DNA from: Lasiosphaeria ovina
Lineage: Eukaryota > Ascomycota > Sordariomycetes > Sordariales > Lasiosphaeriaceae
DNA: 64,000 bases
Direction: 5' to 3'
Assembly (NCBI GenBank): GCA_033439765.1
Contig: JAULSN010000011.1
Location: 558,001-622,000, forward strand
The position numbers and the translations under genes were made by a program. The notes beneath the pieces were generated by a model. It made no database searches and was not told the DNA's origin. It saw only the letters and a program-made list of their open reading frames with translations. Below are positions 55,023 through 64,000 of this stretch, one piece after another (position 1 is the stretch's first letter; each line of letters starts with the position of its first letter).

Positions 55023-57473
55023 ATGAGCTTTCAAGCATCCACCATCAGCGTGAACGTGAACGTGAACGTGAACATGTCCGAGTCACAGCCTTTGCAGCAC
55101 ATGATGGTGAACTTGAGGACACCGCCTCGGTCTCTCAACAACCGGTCAAAATTACCACCCATGGACCTCGATGCCTCGGCCGACCCCAAGAAGATGGACC
55201 ACAGGCGGGGCCACTCGCAAGCCAGGCAGCCTCCTCTGCAGCCAAGAGACCTAGTCCGGGCTTGGGACTCCAGACCGGCCAGCACATCTCGCTCGAGCCG
55301 GCCATCGAGCATAGCTTCCTCGTCACCACCTGGCCGAGAGCAACGGCTATCCAGCGTGCTCGTGCCCAAGCCACCGTCGATGCACTGTCAAACGGCCAGC
55401 ATAACAACCTCTTCCTCGAATCGGTGGAGCAGTCGGTCCCAGCAGCGCGAGAGCTATTCGTCCCGTCTTGCATCCATGAGGAGGGATGCCGCTGAGAGCA
55501 CGGCAGACAGCCAGGGTCGTCCCTCAATGGCCCCAAATGACGCCCAGAAGCCCGGCCAGATGGCGCTTGGAGTTACCCAGAACCCCGATGACGGCCTGGT
55601 CTCGGAGATCTGCCACTCAATTGTGAGAGACCGGTACAGCACGGATCTGGACAGCTCAACCAAAGCCTTGAGGATATGGAATGCCGTGGCCGCATGTCTC
55701 GACGAGATCAGCGACTCCATCGAGGGCACCTCATCCGAGGACACGCTCGTGAACGGCCGCCATGCTCGGACTGCAACCCGCACGAGGAGTGCCGGACGGA
55801 TCAGCTATGACCGGGATCCTTGGCGCGGACGGTCATCGGGAGATGGCGACTTATCCAACTCTGGCCATGAAAAAGAGACGATAGAGGCTCCGGCGTCTGA
55901 GGAGAGAGTGCAGTATCAATGTCCGTTTAGGAAGCGGAACCCGGTCCGGTTCAATGTCCGTGATCACGAAAGTTGTGCCAGGACCCCGTTTCCCTCAATA
56001 TCTGGCTTGAGGTAGGCGCCCATTGAGATTGCCCTTCGGTTAGGCCCTCGCTAACAGGCCGTTCCCAGACACCACATAATCGCACACCATCGGCGCCGCA
56101 GGGTGTTTCGGTGTCGGCGATGCAGGTCGGATTTTGAGAGCGAGGCTGCACTTGACGGCCACATCATGCAGCCCCGAGAGCACATGTGCGAACTTCGGTC
56201 TGCACCAGTGAGCGATGACCCGGAAGATGGAGTCACCGATGCCGTCTATCAGGTGTTGGCTCGTGAGAAGGACGAGTTTGCGGGCTGGACCTGGGAGAAG
56301 TTATGGCGCGCCATCTTTCCCGGGAGCGAAGAGATCCCCAACTCAGGTGAGCGACAATGAGCCAGCTCCGCGCCGCGCTTTGAAGAACTGGTTACTGACT
56401 CTTGCTGCGCAGACTTCCTCCCAGTCACCGAGCTCGTCGAGTTCGAGCAAGAGATGGCCAAGGACCAAGAATCGCTCAAATCAGAATTGCAAGAGAAACT
56501 GAGGCTCTTGCTCCCAAACAGCATCGAAGACGACTACTGCCGCTTTTTGGCAGGGCAGCTCGAGTTTGTGTTTGAGACACACCAAGCCAACGTCACGAGG
56601 AAATGTCTCAACAAAGTAGACTCGACAAGAAGTGAGCAGTCGGCCGCGACCAGGACGAGACCAAACTCAACACAACAAGAAGGCGTCCTGAAGCGGCAGT
56701 CCCGCAGGTCACGGCAAAGCACGCTCTTGCAAACCACTGTAAATTCTGGCGGGCACAAGAGAACGCCGAGTAACACGTCGGACTCATCCCGAAGGCAGGG
56801 CAAACGGGGACCGCGAGACGACCAAACTGGCCACCCTACCAATTCCACCCGCCGACTGCCTTCACTCTCTAACATGCTCCGCGGCGCCAGCCAGTCTCCA
56901 CCATTACGAGTAGCGGCAGTAGCAGGAGCAGCAACGAGCTCCCCCGGTACCATGTCGTCGTCGTCGAACACGGCCTTCGACAGCGACAACAACGACGTGA
57001 TGGACTGCAGCGCCGACGACTACGCCAACGGCCGCGACTCTCGCGACTCGGGCATCGGCATCCCGTGCGACGTGTGCGAGATGGAGACGTGCCGCTGCCG
57101 CGAGATGATCCTGTCGTATGTTGCCGAGGACAAGGGCCGCGAGGTCCAGGCTGACGACCGCAAGCCTCGTGGCCAAACCCAAACCCTTCAGAAATCCTCA
57201 TCACCACCGCCGCCGCCACCAACAACATATGCAAGTCAGAAAACAAAAGAAGCAGCATCAACTCTCTCCCTCAGACGCCAAACCAACCTGCGCATTAAAA
57301 CTGGCGGCACTGGGTTCCGCGCAGCAGCCCTAACGGACGGCGACGAGGACGGCGAAGTCTTTGGCCCCGGCGGTGGCGGCGCCTTCTCCCCGCAGTCATT
57401 CAAGCAGCGGCTGCTGAGGAAGCAGCACACGCCGTCCTATGGCGCCGCGCAGATGACCAGCTGGACGGCTTAA
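55023..57473 (+). CDS. C2H2-type domain protein
   Basis: Exons 55023-56011, 56069-56346 and 56413-57473 give 775 residues; both introns are 57 and 66 bases with good GT-AG ends. Residues 1-290 are Ser/Arg/Pro-rich and disordered. Around 305-375, split by intron 1, is a fungal two-part zinc finger region: QCPFRKRNP...DHESC..., then LRHHIIAHHRRRRVFRCRRCRSDFESEAALDGHIM, then a Cys-containing MCEL. A short helical or coiled-coil stretch follows intron 2 (FEQEMAKDQESLKSELQEKLRLLL). The remainder is disordered with a CDVCEMETCRCRE Cys cluster near 655. Proteins of this make-up are usually called C2H2-type domain proteins; nuclear action is likely but targets are unknown. The start has alternatives within the first 50 codons. 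Confidence 0.85.
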
Positions 57474-58372
57474 CGCCGATATTTCGAGATACTAAACTGG
57501 CTTGGAATTTATCCTGAGCTTGTTGTGTTTTTGTGTGTTATATTTTTCGTATCAACAGCATGAGCGGCCGGCGGGGAAACTGCACTGCCGGAACTCTTCT
57601 CTTTCCCCTAAATAAGGGGCTGTATTCCTGGGAGCGGGTGTTGCAGTGGGATTTTGAACACCTGGTGGTTGTCCTATCCATATTGATGTTGGTATTTTCT
57701 TTTCGCATTTTTTTGGCAGGCTTGGAATTTTCAGGTCGCGTTGCATAAGGTGGGTATATACATCGGGAACTTAGGGGAGCACGCAATCTGTCGAGTATTT
57801 ATATAAACACTGGTGGGAGAGGGAGGAAAATGGGGTGCAATGATAATCGTTGGTTTATCGCCTGAACACAATCCGTTTTCTGGGTTGCTCTGCAAGCGAT
57901 GTTGTGCTGCCTTCTGTTGCCAAATACATCGCTCGGATTATGGTTATTTTCCATTTATCGGGATGTATTATTTGCACATTGCGTCAGATATCGACACGGT
58001 TGTTACAAAATATTTGGCTCGGCTCAGGGGCTCACTCATGGGGGCTGTTTGGTGTCCTTGCAGAGCACTGGCCAAAATGTCGATCCGGTTGGGGAGCAAC
58101 TCGCGCCAGCGCCCTGCCTCAACAGCGAGCGAGGGGTTCAAAAACACCAAGCCAATTCTGATTTGGTAAACTCAATTGCGATTCATCTAACGGTATTTCG
58201 TTAAATGCGCAACATTTTGTCCGTTTTTGCAACAGCTTCACCAGGCACCAAGGCTTCAACAGTCAGCCCAGCCCAGTCCAGCGCAACGGACCCACACCAG
58301 GCAGGTAGCAAACCTCACCAAGACTTAAATAAATGGGCCATTTGCGACCATCTTGTCCAATCAAATAAGAAA
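57474..58372. other. intergenic stretch
   Basis: Holds the 3' flank of the C2H2-type gene. No gene is supported. Short open frames lack domains. Confidence 0.35.
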
Positions 58373-58480
58373 GGGACCATGGCGCAGCTGGTTAGCGCGC
58401 AGGTCTCATATTACCCACATATGATCTGGTTAAACATCAGAGTTATCCTGAGGTCGTGAGTTCGATCCTCACTGGTCCCA
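58373..58480 (+). tRNA. tRNA-Met(CAT), elongator, with intron
   Basis: The acceptor strands GGGACCA (58373-58379) and TGGTCCC (58473-58479) pair fully, with discriminator A at 58480. The D-stem GCGC/GCGC, the T-arm GTGAG-TTCGATC-CTCAC and the anticodon stem CAGGT/TCCTG are all present. The anticodon CAT is at 58407-58409. A 34-base intron occupies 58411-58444, directly after position 37 as is universal for nuclear tRNA introns. The spliced length is 74. It lacks initiator features such as an A1-T72 pair, so it is the elongator tRNA. A T-run follows near 58510 as Pol III terminator. Confidence 0.96.
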
Positions 58481-59187
58481 ATCCGATAAACCCTTTCCTT
58501 TTGCGCCCTTTTTGCTTTTTGCTGAACTAAGTTGTGGCTTGGGTCTGCATCTGTTTGTGGAACTTGCAAGACGGGCTGGTTAGTTATCTCTCTCTTGGAT
58601 TCGTTGACTTTGCTTTTGCCCTAGAAAGTTTGAGACGGGCGACTGTTGGTTGGTGCTGCACTTCTGAAGCAGACAGCCCCGTGGAGAATAAATTACTTTC
58701 GACAAGGACGCTGGCATTGCTGGGTTTTCCTGGCACCCGCGGACTTTCCAGGCAGCTTCAGTTTCAGAGAACGCCACACCTTTTTGCTCCCGGACTCAAT
58801 CTTGCATTATAGAAAAGTTGCCATGAGAATTGGCAAACCATCAACTTTCTTCTGTTCGGGAATGGGGCGGTTCAGGCCCCGGGCTCTCGCGGGTCCCCAG
58901 CGATCCCCAGCGGTCCAACCCGGAGCGGGGTTGCGGGGCGCGAGCCTGCTGGGCCTCGAGGGGGGGGCGAAGGGTGTGGCACAACGGCGGCACAGTTGGG
59001 TTCGGGCTGAGTGTGATGGGTGTGCCGTTGTTGGTGCGCTACTGCAGTGGAAGGCTCTAAAAAAAGAAAGAATTGACGATCGCTCCCGTCTTCAGCAGCC
59101 GTGGGGCAGCAGCCGACCAATCGATCGCAGCCGGCTTGTCCCAGGAAAAAACAATGGGATAGCGCAGCAAAATGGCAAAAAGAAGTT
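58481..59187. other. spacer between two tRNA genes
   Basis: No gene is supported. A G-rich stretch at 58958-58967 is the only notable sequence. Confidence 0.35.
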
Positions 59188-59275
59188 TCTCCTCGAGCGG
59201 AATCGAGCCGCTGACCTTTCGGTATACAAATGTTCATTTACAGCCGAACGTGATATCCAACTACACCACAAGGAG
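59188..59275 (-). tRNA. tRNA-Tyr(GTA), with intron
   Basis: Read on the minus strand, the acceptor CTCCTTG (59275-59269) pairs with CGAGGAG, with a C1-G72 pair, the eukaryotic tRNA-Tyr identity element, and discriminator A. The D-arm GTGT...TCAC region, the anticodon stem TTCGG/CCGAA and the T-arm AGCGG-CTCGATT-CCGCT are intact. The anticodon loop starts CTGTAA, giving anticodon GTA, and a 14-base intron lies after position 37. The spliced length is 74. A run of five T at 59180-59176 (minus) serves as Pol III terminator. Confidence 0.93.
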
Positions 59276-60955
59276 ATGGATGCTTTGCGCTGTTGTTGGA
59301 GACCAGCGGAGAAAACTCTGCTGTTGTGAGGCTTTCTCGGCGGGTTTCGCTCCACCTCCACCTCCCTCTGCCCTGGGTCGCACCATTGCCTCGCAAATAG
59401 CCCATTTATGTAGGTGTCTGGGTGGGGTTCGTTGCGCTGGACTGGGCTGGGCTGACTGTTGAAGCCTTGCTGTGGATCTGATGCATCGCGTCACAAGCCA
59501 GACCTCTACGTGTGCCAGGCGAGGCTCCGCCAAAATAGCCACAACAACGGTTCCAAGCTTGGGGCGACTGGGACACGGTCGAGCAGACTCGGACCCTAAG
59601 GCCTGAAGGCGTGTATTTTGGGACGACGACATGTGAGACGACATTTTGTGCGACAACAGCATCGCAGCGCCCTAGAGAGGGAGTTGTAGGTTGGTTACCT
59701 TTGGACCCTAAACCGCAGGTGGAGTTTGGAGTTATCCGCCCACCACATGTCCGCTGTGAGCTCAGTGTTGGATAAATCCGTGAGAAGAAGGGCAGTCGGG
59801 CCTTTGCGACATCGTAATGAATGCTGCAGGACAGAATATTAACTTCTGCGACAGCGTGCTTGTGGAAGAGTGCACTTTATCTCTGAGCGAGGGAGAGGCT
59901 TTGTAGCCCCCAAAGTCGGGTTTCCGATTAGAAGGCTGATCAAAAAGCTTCCTTTTGCGGAAGCTTTGCCGTGGGGCTGTTTGATGTTCTGCACCTGCAC
60001 CCCTGGCGGACAGTTGGCTCGAGGGCTGGCAAGAACCCGGGTTGCTGATTCGCTCCTGCCTGACAAGTTGGGATTCCAAACCTGCTGCCTTGGGATCTGG
60101 CTTGCAGCAGGCTCGCGGCGACGCATCCTAAATTTGAAACGGGACCTGCTAAGCAGCGTGAGGTGATGCTGTGCCACAGGCATCAAGGCCTGTTTTCAGC
60201 ATCCAATTCAGCAGGCCCGTTCTCAGCAAGCACCCAGCTGCGGCGGAGATAGCGCACCGCAAGGCCAATGGCCGTCGTTTGCTGCCCACCCACGCAGCAC
60301 CACGCTGATGGCACAATTCCGTGTTGGACCCGACACCCGCACCTACCTCACAAACCTAAGCAATGGAACTGCGGCGCGCCCGTTTTTGGGCTGCACTTCC
60401 GATTGATTGACTGGCTGCCCGACTGGGGGTCGTCTTGGTTGCTGCTGACCCCAGCAGCCATCAAGTTCAAGCTCAAGCAAGCACCCGACAGCAGCCAGGA
60501 CCCAGATCCTAATTAACAGTGCATGGGCACAGAGCTGTGCCTGCCAGCCCCCGACTGGGGGCATTCCCGCACGCCGCACCAGATCTGACGCCGCACGCCG
60601 CCCATATTATAGACCAGGCCTCGCCCCGCCACCATGGCCGCCGCGACGAGCCGTGAATGTGCTTCGACAAGGTCGGACGAGAAACGCTTCAACCTGGCGG
60701 CGCTGTTGCTGTTGGCAACTCTGTTTCCATCCTGACTCGCGTCGACTCACCCACCGCCAGACTGGACCCACGACACCGTCTTAGCTACTACCTGTCTCCA
60801 GTCGCCGCCTTTCGCGCCTCCTCCTCCCCTCCTACTGGGAAGGAAGAGGTACCCGCTCGTAACGGAGGAGTTGCGAGAGAGGCCGTCGTCCTTGGCCAGC
60901 CAGGCCCGGTCGCCCCTCGCCGGCCTCGAGCGAGCGAGCTCTTCGGATCACAAAG
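59276..60955. other. intergenic stretch
   Basis: No gene is supported. The last 350 bases, rich in CG and CT tracts, should be the promoter and 5' UTR of the multi-pass membrane protein. Open frames on both strands lack domains. Confidence 0.35.
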
Positions 60956-63187
60956 ATGGGCGCATACATTTCCAGCTCAACGTGCAGTGCATTCTACGGC
61001 ATTACGCCCAACTGCACTGTTGTGCTGTCCCCGCAGGACCAGGCCAAGGCTCTGTTCCTAGGCGGCAACGCTCCTGGGGATTTTGAGTCTGATCCCGACA
61101 TTGCGGGCATTGGTGTACGTATTGCTCTTGTGCTTCAAGGCTGCGCCCTATGCAGCACTGGTAACAAAACAGTAGCTAACAAGCTGCCACAGGTCCTTGG
61201 TGCCTTCCTCGCCGTCACCCTCCTCTCGTTGCTTTTGTCGATCGCCAGTACAATATGGTGGTTCTCAAAGAACATCTTCCGGTGGACAAGAAAGCTTGAG
61301 GAAGAGTATGTTCTATGTCGTTCCTCGGTCGTGGCTGACTGCGAGGACCATGCCGCAGAACGATAAACGCTAACCTGATCTCAGGCACAAGGAGACGAAG
61401 AAATGGCAGCTCAGCGTGGCCGGCCTCCTCGAGACGCTGATCCTAACCTGCTCTGATCAACAGATCTTCACGGGCGGGGCCTACGCCATAACCCTGCGCT
61501 ATGTCAAGGGGTGCGACATCTCGGCATACCACTACAATGTTGTCGCTAACATGCTGCTCGTCACATGTGCCACACATTTGATGGCGGTCACGGTGTCCAG
61601 GCACTACTGGGAGCACCCCTGGGTTGGCGGCCTGAGGGTTATCGTGACGACGCTCGTCTATCTCGTCACGGGCATCCTCCTCTCCAACCAGGGCTCCGGG
61701 TCGCTTGGCTTTCCCACCCGGGTCCCCGACCTGAAGGAACAATACAGCCCCCTGCTGCTACCGGCCGCCTGCTTCCAGACCGGCGACTCAGGCTTTGCTA
61801 AGTCCTTTAGCCAGTCCTTTACGTCGAGCAGCTCCTTCTTCGGCGGCCGCATCCCCGGCTGGACCCAGTACCTGGTCATGTTCATCTTCTACGCCCTTGC
61901 CGTCTTCATCAACCTCGGCCGCCTCATCCGCCGCGGCACGGGCCACGACGGCAGGCGACGGAGAACGGTAAATTGGATGAAGCGGTCGTGCGCTCCCCTC
62001 TTCCGAGCCAAGAGACCCCTTTACTGGCTCTTTGGCGCCTATCTGGTTGGCGGGATTGGTATTGCCTCTTGGACCGTCGTCACGTCGGCGCAGTATGTGC
62101 TCGAGCTCCGCAACTGGGTCGACAAGTCTGGCTGGTATGTGCTTCCTTCTCCTGGCCCGAATCTACCATGCCATCTCAATTTTGTTTGTGATCCCAACCC
62201 TAACCACATTGTTGTAGGATGGACTTGGAACATGGACGGAATCCCGAGAACGATCCGTCAACCTTCGGGCAGCTGGTTCCAGTGCTGCTGATCACACTCA
62301 TCATCTTCACGTTTCTCCAAATACTCAGCGGTAGGTTTCTTTCCATGCGTCCCTTCGTCCTTCGTCGCTAATTAGTATGCCCCACCACAGAGAAACTACG
62401 GGAGCGTAGTAGAGCTAGGCATCTCAGAGACTTGGGCGGGCGGTCACCCGAAGACAACACACTGGTGCAAGTCTACTCGAGGGATCAATCCCCGCCCGAA
62501 CCTCGCTATCTCGACAAGTCGATCATCGGCGTGGCCATCAGCGAGCCCGAAGACCTGGACCACATCGCGACGATTGACGCAGGCGGCACGGCAGCCCATG
62601 CACGGAGCCAGAGCCGAGGCAGCCAGTCGCGGGGCCGCAGCACGACGCCGCTATCGCGACCCCTCACAAAGCCGCCCATTTACAGCATGTTCCCGACCAA
62701 CACCAGCAGCCCGCTGGGGAGTCCGCAGACGGGCGGCTCCGAGACGCCGCCGCCCCCACCAGTCCCGAAAAAGAGCCGCTCTCGAGACTTCAAGCGGGGC
62801 GAGTTGTCGACTCCCACGACGCCGAGCGAGGACGAGCAGCGCGAGGTGCGGCCCAGCCAGTCGCGGGGCAACCTGCGGAGGAACATCGCCAGCCCCGTGG
62901 ACGACATCACACCGCTGCAGCAGAGCGAGGCCAGGCCCGGGTCGAGCCACTCGCGTGCTGACACGAGGAGGAACCTGACGCCCATCGTCACCGCTGCTGC
63001 TGACGACCAGCAACAACACGAGCTGCGGCCCAGCCGGTCGCGAGATTTCCGCAAGAACCTGGCCACGCCCGCAATAGACCAGTACTACCAGCAGCCGGAG
63101 CCAATGCCCCCGAGGCCAAGAGACGTGCGTAGGAACGGCATGGCGAGTCCGACCGAGCAGCTGGGGCTGAACCTGGACCGGATATGA
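60956..63187 (+). CDS. multi-pass membrane protein of unknown function
   Basis: Exons 60956-61114, 61193-61305, 61385-62134, 62218-62330 and 62391-63187 join in phase to 643 residues. Hydrophobic segments suited to membrane spans are VLGAFLAVTLLSLLLSIAST (about 54-75), one near 110 (ITLRYV region, weak), NMLLVTCATHLMAVTV, GLRVIVTTLVYLVTGILL, YLVMFIFYALAVFINL, WLFGAYLVGGIGIASWTVV and LVPVLLITLIIFTFLQIL (about 365-382), so six or seven spans. The N-terminal 50 residues carry Cys and face outside or lumen. The C-terminal 250 residues are disordered and contain four or five repeats around SRSRDFRKNLATP. No family is recognised; fungal membrane proteins of this layout exist but have no assigned role. 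Splice sites follow GTATGT/CAG rules throughout. Confidence 0.82.
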
Positions 63188-63930
63188 TGGCGGGGTTGGG
63201 GTTTTTGGGCATTTCCATATCTTGAGCATGGGGGAATGGACAGGACTAGGACTATGGGGAACTCGGAATAATACCAAATCAGGAGGATAGGAGGAAAGGA
63301 ATAATCGGTACAGTGTTTTGGGCTTTTCTTGTTTTTACTTTTACTTATTTTGCAAAATATTGGATAGGGGCTGGTCATTGGTCACACGGACTTGAGTCCA
63401 TTATTCCATTAAAAAATAATCCATTTTTTCCTCTACCTTTGGCAGTGTTCAGACTCAGTGACGTCTACTCTCTTGACAACAGTGCCCCAGCCGACAGCGC
63501 CCGATTGGTCTTGCAACGTTTGTTGACTAGTTGCGTGATGCGTAAAATGATGGTGGGGATTTCGTGTTTGCACCTCCCTGGCGTGTCCCCTTTCCCCTTT
63601 TTTCCCCATCTCAACGGCCACGGCAAACCCACACCGGCCTCAATGCCCTGGCCAAAGCGGTCAGGTGATCTTGGTTCGGTTGTTATCTTTTTATCTGTAG
63701 GTTGACCAACAAAATTTGACCGCCAGCTGAAATTTGAAACATGTGTTCCGTGACACTGGCGGTCATGGTCCTGACGGCAAACAAATTATCTTCCAGAGAA
63801 CAAACAAACCGTGCCACATTCGCCGCTATGGCACTAGAGTCAGGTTTACTGGGGAAACTCCAACTGTCGAGAGCTAATTACCCCGTTGAATCAAGAGAAG
63901 AAAACGTCAGAGTAGAGCTTTTGGACCAGG
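63188..63930. other. intergenic stretch
   Basis: The 3' flank of the membrane-protein gene and upstream DNA of a gene beyond the window. No gene is supported. Confidence 0.35.
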
Positions 63931-63940
63931 TATATAAAGG
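63931..63940 (+). promoter_or_regulatory. TATA box of an off-window gene
   Basis: TATATAAAGG followed by about 60 bases that resemble a transcribed leader (rich in CA and TC, ending CATCACTTCCAC) suggests a plus-strand gene whose start codon lies past position 64000. The call rests on the TATA match and context only. Confidence 0.5.
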
Positions 63941-64000
63941 CAGACACTGTCTTCTTGTTGAGGTGCAGTGACAATCCACAGCATCATACATCACTTCCAC

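Noticed and set aside
1..64000. CRISPR array, 5S rRNA or snRNA genes
   Set aside because: Both strands were scanned by eye for regularly spaced repeats with unique spacers and for remembered 5S and U6 motifs; none was found, and CRISPR is not expected in a fungal nucleus.

Overview
The window is nuclear DNA of a filamentous ascomycete, most likely a Sordariomycete. Genes carry short GT-AG introns with CTAAC/CTGAC-like branch sites. Coding exons are GC-rich, spacers are long and lower in GC. The protein families are typical of this group: HET domain, DUF1996, DUF3716, AA1-like small secreted protein, aegerolysin, TauD dioxygenase. Two intron-bearing eukaryotic tRNA genes are present. The class-level placement is an inference from these families.

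Layout. 0.3-3.6 kb: a PA-clan protease-like protein (+) converging on a six-exon DUF1996 gene (-). 3.6-9.2 kb: a long stretch with no recognisable gene. 9.2-10.8 kb: an ankyrin-repeat protein (+). 14.0-14.3 kb: a small two-exon zinc-ribbon-like gene (-). 17.5-19.2 kb: a cytochrome P450 (-). 20.1-21.5 kb: a protealysin-like M4 metallopeptidase (-). 23.4-24.1 kb: a broken retroelement-derived gene. 25.2-30.2 kb: a small secreted protein, a Gfo/Idh/MocA oxidoreductase, an NTF2-like protein and a TauD-type dioxygenase; the middle two are divergent and the last three could share a catabolic role. 31.8-41.5 kb: five minus-strand loci in a row (HNH-like protein, a frameshifted hypothetical gene, a HET-domain protein, a DUF3716 protein and a second DUF1996 protein), with minisatellites between 39.3 and 40.3 kb. 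42.9-43.6 kb: remains of a trypsin-like gene. 47.0-48.3 kb: a secreted alpha-carbonic anhydrase behind a dense GCCAAG array. 49.9-53.6 kb: a rearranged region with an intact aegerolysin, a decayed aegerolysin copy, a decayed copy of the HNH-like gene, and three diverged copies of a roughly 180-bp repeat. 55.0-57.5 kb: a C2H2-type protein. 58.4 and 59.2 kb: tRNA-Met(CAT) and tRNA-Tyr(GTA), both with introns. 61.0-63.2 kb: a multi-pass membrane protein. The last 70 bases hold a TATA box for a gene beyond the window.

Taken together the window mixes ordinary metabolic and secreted genes with an accessory component (HET, ankyrin and HNH-like proteins, an aegerolysin, a probably bacterial-derived protease) that shows gene decay and duplication. 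The best leads are the duplicated propeptide motif in the M4 protease, the 11-bp-phased GCCAAG array upstream of the carbonic anhydrase, and the aegerolysin/HNH duplication block. All splice sites are read by eye from GT-AG signals, phase and homology to remembered family features; no transcript data or searches were used.
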